Source: Abelmoschus esculentus
Lineage: Eukaryota; Streptophyta; Magnoliopsida; Malvales; Malvaceae
DNA: 64,000 bases
Direction: 5' to 3'
Assembly: GCA_035048815.1 (NCBI GenBank)
Contig: JAUCBN010000014.1
Location: forward strand, 16,971,501 to 17,035,500
The translations under genes were made by a program, and so were the position numbers. Below, one piece after another: positions 44,255-55,040 of the stretch (position 1 is the first letter of the stretch; each line of letters starts with the position of its first letter). A model generated the notes under the pieces. The model searched no databases and was not told where the DNA came from. It saw nothing but the letters and a program-made list of their open reading frames with translations.

Positions 44255-45940
44255 TCAAGAATGCCAGAAACGGCTCAGAAAGCTACGAAATCGGTTGCTA
44301 GACAACTTCCTGACAAGTCTTTTGGCGTCAGAGACTTGTTCTTCTGCAAGTCTTTCTATGTTCTTTAGATATCCAGAGCTGGCGATTTTCCTTCGTCCAC
44401 TGTTGCAGCTTGTCAATGACATTAATATGGAAAGCAGGAGCTGTTTGTTACCAGAAATTCCCTTGTCTTCGTCGAACAATTGGAGAAGGAACCGTATGCT
44501 TCTGTCGTCTTGAACGAATCTTTTTCGGTTCTTCGGAACAGAGACTAAGCTGGAGAGTGTTTCGATTGCCATGTCGCGCACTTCGTACGACTTGGCATTG
44601 AGCAATTTGGCGAGCTCCGGCATGAAACCAGCGTCCCCCATTGTCTTTTTAGCCTCATCCGATGTGCCACAGAGCCTAAATGTTAACTTGAGTGCCAATT
44701 CTTGAAGTGAAACCTCACCGTTGCGTAGGAAGAAAAGTAAATGCTCTGTGAACATGTAATTCATCAGCATGCTTATGTGAACCTGTGATGAAAAAAAGAG
44801 ATTCTCGATTGCCCTTAATGCTACTTCCCTTGTTTTCGAAGAGGTCGCCGATTTTGGATCGGAAAGGCGTACTAACACACGGATTCCGCCTTCTTTCACA
44901 ACCGTTTCATGAACCGATTCGTCTCCTGAAGCTATGTTTTGAAGGAACTCGACTGAATTTATCTGCACGGTTTCATCTTTCGATCTGGTTAGCTTGATGA
45001 ATGTCGCAATGGCACCTTCTTCGACCATAAACCTCTTGATCTCTTCGACGCCGACAAGATTCCTCAACACCCCACAAGCGAGACCGATTAGTTCCCCTCC
45101 GAATTCACTGCTCGAACATATCTTTAACAGTGCTGTCACCCCACCGTGAGCCAAAACAGACCAAGCATTGTCCGAATTTACAGTCAATATCTGAAGGCAC
45201 TTAACAGCTCCTTCTTTGCTCAAATGACTTCCGGTTTCCAAAACACGATTCAACGACCCGACAATCCCGGATTCAACCAGAACCCTTTTGTACAAATCGA
45301 AACCAGAGATCAAAGACACAATCTTTGAAGCCTCTTCTTGAATCTCCATCTCCGGTGAATCAAGGAAATCGACTAAAACTTTCACAATGTCACCAAATTC
45401 GAGTGCTACCAATTTAACATACCTTTCGTCTTCAACCATAACTCTATACAAATTAACCAACGCTTGCCTTTTCATCTCTGTATCGCCAATCTTCATCCTC
45501 GTCAACAAATCTCTCACGTAAAACCTCATGTCGTCTTTGCAAGCACCGAGACCGGGCCTCGAAACAACAATGGCGAAACCATGAGTTAAAACCCCGACAG
45601 TGTAAATTCCGGAAATATTCTTCACGTGGAGACCGACTTTCGCCGCCATAACATCAAGATCGCTTTGCATCAAAAGCTTCCCACTGTAGGAAAGATCCAC
45701 ACATCTTCTAGCAAGATCACAACACTCGTTTACAGTAACCAAAATGGAAGGAACCAACTCGGAAAAGGCTGCTGTATTTCCACTTGAATCATCACAGTTC
45801 TCGACAGCCATTAACCCAGAACTCAGCTCTTCTAGCTTCTTTCGAATGAGTTGCCATTTAAAATTGAAAACTTTGATCGAATGAGAAAGGGAAATCAAAG
45901 AAGATATAACCTCAACAGCCTGCTTCACACTGGATACCAT
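44255..45940 (-). CDS. Armadillo-repeat protein, single exon
   Basis: 561 residues from ATG at 45940. A possible upstream in-frame ATG at 45985 would add 15 residues, MIPFFKES..., and is less likely. Residues 1-150 form an alpha-helical N-terminal region (AVEVISSLISLSHSIKVFNF, CCDLARRCVDLSYSGKL) seen in a plant ARM subfamily. Residues about 170-540 contain consecutive ARM repeats, e.g. IVKVLVDFLDSPEMEIQEEA, SKEGAVKCLQILTVNSDNAW and GGIRVLVRLSDP. The C-terminus is basic (DAKRLVRKLSSNRFRSFLSR). There is no U-box, so it is not a PUB ligase. Likely protein-protein scaffold; partner unknown. Intronless and intact. A TATATAAG-type box lies about 70 bp upstream (minus strand, near 46008-46015). Confidence 0.93.
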   Translation of the reverse strand: MVSSVKQAVEVISSLISLSHSIKVFNFKWQLIRKKLEELSSGLMAVENCDDSSGNTAAFSELVPSILVTVNECCDLARRCVDLSYSGKLLMQSDLDVMAAKVGLHVKNISGIYTVGVLTHGFAIVVSRPGLGACKDDMRFYVRDLLTRMKIGDTEMKRQALVNLYRVMVEDERYVKLVALEFGDIVKVLVDFLDSPEMEIQEEASKIVSLISGFDLYKRVLVESGIVGSLNRVLETGSHLSKEGAVKCLQILTVNSDNAWSVLAHGGVTALLKICSSSEFGGELIGLACGVLRNLVGVEEIKRFMVEEGAIATFIKLTRSKDETVQINSVEFLQNIASGDESVHETVVKEGGIRVLVRLSDPKSATSSKTREVALRAIENLFFSSQVHISMLMNYMFTEHLLFFLRNGEVSLQELALKLTFRLCGTSDEAKKTMGDAGFMPELAKLLNAKSYEVRDMAIETLSSLVSVPKNRKRFVQDDRSIRFLLQLFDEDKGISGNKQLLLSILMSLTSCNSGRRKIASSGYLKNIERLAEEQVSDAKRLVRKLSSNRFRSFLSRFWHS

Positions 45941-48648
45941 CTTTTTTTCTTCAATTTGAATGCTTTCTTTGAAGAAAGGAATCAAACTAATTAACTAAAA
46001 AGGTAATCTATATAAGTAAAAGAGAGAGAAAGAGGACCAATGAGTGCAGATAATTTAATGGTGTAGTGTAACAGTGACAAGTCAATAGGAAGAAGATAAG
46101 GGTATGCATGTACTGTTCGCCATTAAAACAATGGTTAAAACTTAAAAGGGTAGATGAAAGCTCTCACAGTGTGATTATAGGACTGAGAGAGGAAGATGGC
46201 TAAAAGTACAGGGGGCAAAGGAATTGAAGGGTTTTCATCAGATTTTATGTGTGGGTTGCTGTGTGATACCTATCTACAATAAAATCTGAACAGATTCCAT
46301 GAGCATTCTCCTACTTTTTCCACTGTTTCATGCGGTTGGACATATTCAATTGAGAGGTACGAAAAATGACTTTATAAGGTAATTTATCAAATAAATCTTA
46401 ATTGTATTGGAAGTTGTACATGGTAAGAAGATGAAGCTTTAACTGTATGGTGCTAATCTATGGACAGATTGTAAGGATGGTCCCAAGAATTGAGACTTTC
46501 TGGTTTACTTTACAATTAATTCTTAGCCGTTGATGATATGGTATCCGTATCACATCGAACAAAAAATCTTATGACCCTAATTATATTTTTTTCTATACCA
46601 CACTTAAAAAATACTTAAAAATTAAATTTTAAACATTAAACACCTATTTGATTTGAAAAATAGTATAGTTTAGTTAAAAACAGTGTGATCCTACCTTAAC
46701 AAATAAGTTGGATATTATTTATTTTGTTTTAAAACAATGGCTGAATGCTGGCATTTAGCTTGCAGTTTAGGCATTATATGACTCTAAATTCCAATTTAAT
46801 TTCATCAAAAAAATCCAGTGAAAAAATCAATTGAAATATTATCAATTAGAATTCTGAATATTAGGGTTTACTTATTTAACAAGTAATTGAATATACTAAT
46901 TAAGAATCAATTGAAAAATTACCAATTAGAATCAAAACAAACACAAAGTTGATGGTGGGATTGTAACGCTTTGTGAAAGAACAAAACAAAGACTTTATGG
47001 ACCATTATTTTACGAGGATTCCCCGTCCAATTTCATGAAAACGAAATTAAGTAGTTTGTATTCAAGAGGGTTATTTAATTATTTTACGATTCGAATAAAA
47101 AAATTCAATTTTTCTTCAAAATTTGAGACAAATATGTTTATTTAATATATTCAATATACTTTACTTAAATCTGTATAATATGAATCTGTTCGTTTGATAT
47201 TTAAACACAAGAGTAAAAAAAAAACAGACTTAAAAAAAACTGAATTGTTTAACTTGACTTACGCGAATAAACTAGACCCGTCTTGACTTAAAATTTTAGT
47301 TGTAAAATATAAATTCAAATAATTTAAAATTTTTAATAATTGGTAAACCAATTTTTAAGTTCTAGTCAAGTCTTTCAATTCTCATTGATATCTATGTTAC
47401 ATATGAAGAAATATATATTGTATATGGATATAAAAAATCATTTAAATTAGAATCAATGTGTACTATAATATTATAAATAATGACAATTAAATTTATAAAA
47501 AAACTCAAAAATTTGATTCGACTTAAATCTCATAAATTTGATTCGTATTGAAATTTTTTAAATAAAGCTTAAGTCCTAAAATAGGACTCGTAAATTTAAT
47601 TATCTCAAAAAATTTTAACTTAATTCGATCGTACGCTCGCACCATGCTTGAACATGTTTACTTTCTATTTTCCAAGCATGAAAAAGCCCCCACCCATGTG
47701 AATCCCTCGCCTCTTTGTTGGATTCCTTGAGCAGTTGAGCTATCAGCTATCTCAGGAACCACCTTTTTCACCAGGAAATGGACATGAAGCTATCCCATTT
47801 AACATATTGGCAAGAAAGTTATATTTCATTTTCTAACTTTTTCTTCCTCTTAAATAAAATAGTTATCAATGTCAAAGAAAAAAAATATTATGCTTATAAA
47901 ATAACAATCGGTCGATAAAAATAGAAATCTCAATGTACGTATTTAAACTAGAAATCATGATCTTGTCTGATTATAATTTTTTTATATAAAGTGTAAACTT
48001 TCCCGATCATTTTACGTGCTTAAATCAGATAATATTATGCACTTAAACCTAATTGATTTTAAATATCGCTGGAATCAAACTTACCCTTTCAGCCTAAAAA
48101 ACCAAGCTTTGCTGACAGGTTTTCTTAAAAAAGAGAAGTGACCCTATGAGATATTTAGTGGATTTTTCAGAGGTTTGGATATCGGGCAGATCACAATGGA
48201 ACCACGTGCTGGTTGGGGACCATTTCAAGCCCATCAACAGCAGTACTAAAACTAGGCCTATGAATTGACACTGTCAACAAGAGTAGTTGGGAGGTTAAAC
48301 GTGACAGCATAAAACATTCTGGACCTGGTAATAAAATTATTTGCTTCCAGTAAAAATAATCTTTGAAAACCGCCAAAGTTAAGTTGCAAGGCAGTAATTA
48401 TTATCAAATGAATGAATTGTTAAGTGTTGAATAAGTTGCAATTCTGCTTTGAAAGTGACCTCTCAAATGCCACTGGTATCCCTCCCGAAAAGAAAACGCC
48501 TCAACCAGTCCGACACAACCAATTCCCTTGTGCGCCAACTGACTTGCTTGCTGAGTTTAAAGAAGAAGAAAAAACAAACATTTTAGACCAACAGCCTCGC
48601 CAAATTCAATTTCTAAAAGGATATCTTGGTGTAGAAACTAATTCGTAC
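45941..48648. other. Intergenic, AT-rich
   Basis: Promoter of the ARM gene at the left end, then low-GC sequence without recognisable genes or terminal repeats. Open frames at 48191-48376 and 48424-48657 resemble no known family. Confidence 0.5.
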
Positions 48649-49255
48649 CTTGTGTAGACGGAATACCGGAGCCATTGCAAACTGTGTCCGATTGAGACCC
48701 AATCACCGGGAAGTTGTGCAGCTGTTTACTCCCCTCTCAATGGAGCAAATTGTCCCAAGTGCCTGTACCTGTAACAACATGACCAATGTTTATGGCAAGG
48801 GTTATAATTTTCCTAGGTTGATGTACTAAACCATCATATCTGAGTCCGGATATAAGTTCGATATGTACCTGAAGGGGTGGAATCGATGGTGACCTGTTCC
48901 CCTGAACCGAGGGGGACCTTCAGGATTCTTTTCACACTCTTCCATACGGTTGAAGCACTTAGCAAGATAAGCACCTTGCTGATTTGCAACCTGAAACATT
49001 GGAAGAAGGCTAACGAGTGAGCATTATTTTAGTCGACTGTGCAATAAATGAAGTTAGAATAAAATCAATAAATTACATGTGCTGTTGCAGGAAGATTCTT
49101 CATCTGAGAACCAACTTCAGAGAGAGATGTTTTAAATTCTTCAATATTGAGCTCCATGGATTCTTTTGCAGCGTCCCCTTTGGCTTCTTTCAGTAGATCA
49201 ACAATGTTACGTTTCTGCTTGTTCTTGAGATAAAGCTCCACTTGAGGGTATCTGG
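48649..49255 (-). pseudogene. External alternative NAD(P)H dehydrogenase (NDB-type) fragment
   Basis: Three exons keep their splice sites: about 49255-49077, 48990-48869 and 48768-48649. They read YPQVELYLKNKQKRNIVDLL with MELNIEEFKTSLSEVGSQMK and NLPATAH; then VANQQGAYLAKCFNRMEECE with KNPEGPPRFRGTG; then RYRHLGQFAPL, GDWVSIGHSLQWL and YSVYTS. This is the region between the EF-hand insert and the C-terminus of NDB-type mitochondrial inner-membrane dehydrogenases. In the last exon GGE-Q reads RGE followed by TAA, so the frame is closed. The FAD/NAD domains and the C-terminal VSWRTR...FGRDSS exon were not found. It is a truncated, dead piece. Introns show it came from DNA duplication, not reverse transcription. 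Confidence 0.88.
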
Positions 49256-49395
49256 TGTCTCCTTTGAATCCTTGGTCTGTGCTTGTTACATATATAATCA
49301 TACCAAGAACCCCCATAACGAGGAGTTGAGAACTCTCGGTCTCGGTTCTAACTCCCATAACTACATTCTCTTATGGTTCCGTTTGTCGTTTCAGG

Positions 49396-50618
49396 CATAT
49401 CTGAAGAAGAAAAGAAACGCCTATTTGCACTGTGTTATCATCGGGGGTGGCCCGACAGGAGTCGAGTTCAGTGGTGAGTTGAGCGATTTCATAATGAGAG
49501 ATGTCCACGACAGGTACAGACAGTCATGTAAAAGATTACATCAAGGACACTTATAGAAGTAATTAGGACCAACAAAGCAAACTTTTTATATTTCTACAAG
49601 TAACAAGTGTATACGGATGATATTGTCAATATCTATAACTTAATCAGGCAAATGAGATTGTCATCCTTTGATGTCGGACTACGCCGGTATGCAACAAATC
49701 ACTTGAAGAAGGTAATTTGAATCCTTTTCTTCATGTCCCGGATATCTTTTTTTGTAAGTCTCGAACCTAACCGTGACAGTTCGAAATTTTTGGATCAGTC
49801 TGGTGTATTGCGAGGTGTTGTGAAAGAGGTTCATCCGAAAAGGATTATTCTCAGTGACGGAACAGATGTACCTTATGGCCTCTTGGTTTGGTCTACTGGT
49901 GGGTGCCTCGGAGTTCATTAAATCACTAAATCTTACCAAGCCACCTAGTGGAAGGTATAAACACAAGACTCTGCTTTTCTCTCCCAGATATATTTCTTGG
50001 ATCAGATTTAACTAACTTCTAAGGGCTGTGCAGGATTGGTGTTGATCAATGGTTGTGTCATGTGTGTACCTTCAGTAGAAGATGTATTTGCACTTGGCGT
50101 TTGTGACGGTTTCCTTGAACAGACAGGGAAGCCTGTCCTTCCGGTTTTAACTCAGGTTGCAGAAAGACAAGGTAAAAACCTGGTGGAGGTGTTCAATAGG
50201 ATGGGGGCAAGGCATTTAGTGCCAAAGACATGCCTCTAGGAGACCCTTTTTGTCTATAAACACCTCGGAAGCATGGCATCGGTCGGTCGTTACAAGTCCC
50301 TGGTGGATCTTCGCCAATCCAAGGTAAAATCAACAACACCCCATTTCAATTCCTTAAAAGATTTTCAACAAAGTTTACCAGTTTTTTCAAGTTTAGCTCA
50401 GCATCTGTCACTTTCGTGTTTGACTTTTAATAAAGTTCTAAACATGTGTGCTGCCTCTGTCAGGACGTTCAGGCATATCACTTGCCGGGTTCGTCAGATG
50501 GTTGATATGGCGATCGGCTTACTTGACGCGTGTGGTTAGTTGGAGGAACAGGTTCTATGTGGCGGTTAACTGGGCTACCACGCTGGTCTTTGGCAGAGAA
50601 GACTTCATGATAGGCTGA
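49396..50618 (+). pseudogene. Internal alternative NAD(P)H dehydrogenase (NDA-type) 3' half, multiply frameshifted
   Basis: Starts at an intron acceptor (TTTCAG|GCATATC) with GISEEEKKRL, then after a one-base shift LHCVIIGGGPTGVEFSGELS and DFIMRDVHDRY. After another shift come HVKDYIK, then ANEI and SFDVGLRRYATNHLK with a base missing. SGVLRGVVKEVHPKRIILSD, VPYGLLVWSTG and SLNLTKPPSGR follow. Next come VPSVEDVFALGVCDGFLEQT, PVLTQVAERQGKNLVEVFNR, then GSMASVGRYKSLVDLRQSK and the last exon WLIWRSAYLTRVVSWRNRFY, VAVNWATTLVFGRED, stop at 50616-50618. The C-terminal FGRD end is that of NDA1/NDA2. At least four frame shifts and several lost sites show it cannot be translated; the N-terminal half is absent. 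The GxCxGF site has Val in place of the usual Asp (ALGVCDGF versus ALGDCAGF). Confidence 0.92.
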
Positions 50619-50809
50619 GACATGCCGGTTATTGGCTTTGACTGGTCTTCAATAAATTTGAAGTTTTATATACCGTAAATCTTTCATTGATTCCAAGTTA
50701 ACTCTTTGATTTTGTATATTTATTGTCAGTTTAATGTTGTTGGCAAAACTGAATAATATACAGAGAAACATAGATTTCAAGCAAACTCTTTGTGCTTTGA
50801 TAATTTTAC

Positions 50810-51715
50810 AAAGCTATAGAAAGGTGAAAATTCATTCATCTGAAAGCTTTACACAAAGCAGACATGAACGTCGACGACAAAACACAAATCTCATGTCTTT
50901 CCTGGGACAGGTAAAACCTTCCCTTCTCTTTCTTACAAACTCATCAATCAAAACTTGGGTTCTTTTAAGGACAATGAAGTTAGCTACTGCTAAGCTAAGT
51001 GAGTAGTGGCTGCTCTGCGTGAAAAAACAGAAGCTAAGGAATGGGCAATTCCGACTAATATAGCCACTTTCACTTTACCCCTCTTTGGGATCGGACGTCC
51101 GGCGTTCCTCGGTGAAAAACTGCCGCCGTTGATCCTTTCTCCCTTGCTCCGGCCATTTATTCTAACAATTGTTTCTAAGATTAATAGAGACTTGAGAAAT
51201 CTATAAGATGAAAAGAAAACAGAGAGCTTCTTTTTGTTGCTTTGGGTGGTGTTCATTGCTTTATATAAAGAGAAGAACAAATGATTGCCCTTTGTTTGTG
51301 GCAAATATTACAATCATGCCAGCAGAAATAGTTTGACTGTGAGGTGACTCCATTCTGAACTGTTGCATTCACAGGTGAAACTCCAAAATAGAAAAAATAG
51401 CACTCAAAATTTTATATTTTTTAAATTAATAATATTATAATACATTGATTATATTTGTATAATAAGTTTTAAAAATTATGTTTTAATTTAATTAATTAAT
51501 AATTAATATATCAAATTTATTATGTATATATGGTTATTTTCAATGAATCATTAGAAAACGAAAATTCTTTGATTTTTGTTATTGTCCGGAGTGACGTGTG
51601 ACCAGATTTATGATTTTATAATGACAGTGTCTGAGTTGTTGCATTTAGGGACAGAGACAACAAAAGATTCTTTGTCTTGGAATAATACAAAGTAAGGTTT
51701 GAGACTTTTCATTTA
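50810..51715. repeat. Segmental duplication, copy 1
   Basis: Shares about 350 bp of closely similar sequence with 54370-54745 (AAATTCATTCATCTGAAAGC, CAATTCCGACTAATATAGCC, GGGATCGGACGTCCGGCG). A second matching stretch, TTTATGATTTTATAATGACA with AAAGATTCTTTGTCTTGGAA (51610-51695), matches 54957-55030. A further match, GATGTCATGTCTATTGTCTGC near 53598, pairs with 55060. The copies therefore descend from one longer block, with about 1.9 kb extra in this copy. Confidence 0.8.
50990..51190 (-). pseudogene. Small basic protein gene, copy 1 (start codon out of frame)
   Basis: The minus-strand frame ends with GERINGGSFSPRNAGRPIPK, RGKVKVAILVGIAHSLASVF, SRRAATTHLA, stop. The same protein is encoded intact by copy 2 at 54532-54699. 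Here the equivalent ATG (ATGGCCGGAGCA at about 51157) is one base out of frame: GCAAGGGAGAAAGG against GCAGGGAGAGAAAGG in copy 2. An upstream ATG at 51304 is in frame but would add 50 unrelated residues. Probably inactivated by the one-base change, or it uses another start. Family not recognised. Confidence 0.6.
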
Positions 51716-53992
51716 AAGTTTAATAATCATGTCTCCACTTGTATCACGAGGGAAATAATAAAGTTTTAAAATATTTTTACAACTAACTTTTCAACACCTG
51801 TTGTTGGAGATCGATGGTCACCGGTTACAGTCCGTCATCACTCGTTATTATAAAAAATACTTACCTTTTATTATTTTTTATATTTATATTTTCTTCATAA
51901 AATTCATTTAAATTTAATGATTTTTTAAAAAAAATTGACAGGATAATATGTTAAAATCCTTTTTAAAAAAATAATTTTGAATTTTATTGTTTGTCTTTTT
52001 AAAATAATAATTTTCACCGATTATATTTTTAAGTCAACACTAAACTATCACATCATGTTGTTGTTAATAGGTTAAAGACACGACAGTATAATTAAAACAA
52101 AAATTAAAGTTTAATATTAGAATTTGTCGTTAATAGGTTGAATTTAATAGTGACAAGAGGATGTAGGGTGATATAGTGAACTGAACGAAAACTTAGGACA
52201 GAGTAGTTTAATATTAATGGCTAAAATAGATTTTGAGACTGAGTTAATTAGATTCACCATATCTGTTTAATTATTCTACCACCCAAAGTATTATATATAA
52301 ATATATTACGAGGGTTTTCCTTTTATTTAATCATTCATTTTTGTACCTAACCTATTGACGGACTAATATAACTATACAAGATTTTAACTTGCTTAATCTT
52401 CGTTACTTTTATTTTTTTATTTTTCTTTTTTCGATAGTTATTTTAAAAATTTGTTTTTGTCGTTATCACTTGGTTGGCATGGTGTTGTTACTTTTATTTC
52501 ATTTGATAAGAGCGAAATGGTAGAGTGCATGGAAGTAAGTCAAGGCAAGTGGATGTTATTGTCTCCTCGATAAAGACGAGTATTCGACTGAGGTTATCGG
52601 GAGAAAATTTACGACTTGATTCTTCAAGTCTTGCTATGAACTAAGAAATTGTATGGATAATTTTATTTGATTGTATAGTTGATTTTTTTTTATTGTTTGT
52701 ACAAATTATTAGTACTTTTGGGTGAATACAATTCTTTTATTAATCCAAAGAAAATGTTTTTTACATTATTTTATATTGTTGGTTGATTTTAAATTTTTAA
52801 AAAAAAATATGTTTTAATATTAAAAATTAAGAATATTGTTCCATCAATATAAAATCAAGATGTAGTGCTCATGTTCTTTTCTAACTCCCCATTGAAATTT
52901 TTATTGAAATTTTTAAATAGATGCTTTCATAATAATTTGACATAATAATAAAGTCATTTTTCATCTATGAGACCAAAAATTCATACAAAATCACAATTAT
53001 CTCACATTCAACTTCGTAATAATAAATATTAATATGTAATCATTTGACTATATATATGATATAGAAAAATGATTATTTTTTAATTTTTTTCCGGTATCAT
53101 GCTCTTAATTAAATGATCTATATTCTTATTCTCGTCTTGCATGAGATGTTTGAATTTGGACCCATTAATTTTATTTAAACAACTTGAAGTTATGTAACAA
53201 AAAGGTTGATCGCCCTTGTTATTCCGGTCTTATAGTAGTGTTCATTTAATTTTTAATAAACTTACGCATACTTTATAGATAACTATTCAAATTTTTAAAA
53301 ATATATATATTTTTTAATTAAAACCATTATTAAGTTCTAGACAAATGAACATAGTCACCATCCAATTCAAACGACACTGTTTGGTTTAACGGAAACAAAA
53401 CAAAACTATTGAATAATGCAAGGTAGGTTTTGTATTGGTTTTGATTCTTCCGAGTGTCATGGCATTGTTTAATACAAACTTTATAATTCTATATTGCAAA
53501 GGCTGAGTTGGTCCACTTAGAGAGAGCGTCAGCAAAATATTTCTTGTAATAAAATAAAGCCAGGTTTAAACTGTTTAATCTAAAGTTAAATAATTATTGA
53601 TGTCATGTCTATTGTCTGCATTTAAATCACATGTTCCATACAATGCCAAGTATTATTGCTGAACTAATCGTGTAATAAATTATTGAATTAATCATTCACT
53701 TAATCTTATTTCCTAGTGACAAGAGGATATGCATTGCTGGGCCTGGGTTTATTCATTGAACTTATTGAAATCGTTGCGGCCTGCGGGGATTAGTTTAATA
53801 ATAGTGTTGGATTTCTGTCTTAACTCGGAAGGAGGGAATAGATTCGTGTCTGAATTAGTTCGATCCAGCAAATCAGTTGTATTAATTTAATACTGTACCA
53901 CACAAAGTTTTAGTATCTCATCACCAAATTTATTTCTCTCACAGCTACTTCAAACTCCAATCAAAACCCGAAAAAAAAAAAACAGCTCAAAA
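51191..53992. other. Intergenic, AT-rich
   Basis: Mostly AT-rich sequence separating the two copies of the duplication, without recognisable coding sequence; short open frames only. The extra 1.9 kb relative to copy 2 shows no terminal repeats that I could match. Confidence 0.45.
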
Positions 53993-54353
53993 ATGGATGC
54001 TGAGGTAACTCAAATGGCCGCCGGGGACATGGAATCTGATAAAAACAGCTGGTCTGAATAAGTATACCCTTTTCTGTGATCTCTTGGTCTCCACGAACTC
54101 ATTTTCTATTAGGCTATGGTGAGTCATCGAGTTTCAATTTCTCTAAATTTGCTTTTTTTAGTCTAAAATTGTTAAGAATTCAAGTAAATTTTGGTTTGTG
54201 TCAGATATTGGTGTAATGAGTGGGGCGGTGCTGTTTATCAAAGAGAATCTGAAAATCTCGTCGGTTCGAATAGAGATCTTGGTGGGTAGTTTGACTGTAC
54301 TTTCGCTTGTACGCTCACTCGCGTCCGGTAAAACGTCGGATTATACAAGGTGA
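53993..54353 (+). pseudogene. Polyol/monosaccharide transporter (PLT-type) 5' fragment
   Basis: After ATGGATGCTGAGG the first exon gives MDAEVTQMAAGDMESDKN in one frame and LNKYTLFCDLLVSTNS in another, matching NKYTLxCALLASTNSILLGY of PLT proteins after a frame shift. After an intron (GTGAGT...CAG) comes DIGVMSGAVLFIKENLKISS, VRIEILVGSL and SLASGKTSDY. These are the first two membrane helices and the loop of the major-facilitator sugar/polyol family. It stops at TAC AAG GTG AAA in place of the usual IGRR, where segmental-duplication sequence begins (about 54355). Truncated and frameshifted, so dead. Confidence 0.85.
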
Positions 54354-55040
54354 AAATTCAGATCAAAGCAGGGAAAAAGTGTGAAAATTCATTCATCTTA
54401 AAGCTGTACAAAACAGACATGAACATCAACAACAAAAACATAAAGTTCACATCTTTTCCTAGGATAGGCAAACCCCCTCCGTACAAAATCATCCACCAAA
54501 ACTTGGATTCTTTCTAGGACAAACAATGAACCTAAGACAGTTGAGCAGAGGCTGTTCTGCGAGAAAAAATAGAAGCAAAAGAATTGGCAATTCCGACCAA
54601 GATTGCCACTTTCACTTTACCCCTCCTTGGGATCGGACGTCTGGCGGTTCTCGGTGAAAAGCTCTCACCGTCGATCCTTTCTCTCCCTGCCCCGGCCATT
54701 TCTTCTGACAATTGTTGCTTAAGAGATGGAAAAGAAGAGAGAGAGTTGGTATTGTCTATCGTGTGATATGCTTGTCCAATGTCCATTGCTTATATGCAGG
54801 GATGAACAACTAGTTGCCCTTGGTTTGTTACAAATATTACATTCATGCCCCACAGGAGGAGTTAGACGCTTGGACTCTTTTCCTCTTTGTGAACTGTTGC
54901 ATTCACATCATGGACACTTGTTTATTGTGAACATGGCATTATATAAGTACAGAATTTATGATTTTATAATCGCAGTGCATTTAGGGACACCGACAAGAAA
55001 AGATTCTTTGTCTTATAATAATACAAAGTAAGTTTTTTTA
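54354..55040. repeat. Segmental duplication, copy 2
   Basis: Matches 50810-51715 as described for copy 1. Its left edge coincides with the end of the PLT fragment, so the PLT gene was probably cut by the duplication breakpoint. Confidence 0.8.
54532..54699 (-). CDS. Small basic protein, 55 residues, copy 2 (intact), unknown function
   Basis: MAGAGRERIDGESFSPRTAR then RPIPRRGKVKVAILVGIANS and FASIFSRRTASAQLS, stop. I chose this ATG because the same ATG position is conserved, though shifted, in copy 1, and upstream frame sequence differs. The middle (VKVAILVGIANSFASIF) is hydrophobic enough for one membrane or amphipathic helix, flanked by Arg/Lys clusters. The body is well conserved between the copies (SFSPR-A-RPIP-RGKVKVAILVGIA-S-ASIFSRR). 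Differences are mostly conservative, which suggests the protein was constrained. I recognise the look of a small plant-specific family but cannot name it. It lies beside the PLT fragment on the opposite strand. Confidence 0.6.
   Translation of the reverse strand: MAGAGRERIDGESFSPRTARRPIPRRGKVKVAILVGIANSFASIFSRRTASAQLS

Noticed and set aside
48424..48657. 77-codon open frame upstream of the NDB fragment
   Set aside because: Its sequence (SNATGIPPEKKTPQPVRHNQ) resembles no family I know, and it overlaps the end of the antisense NDB exon.
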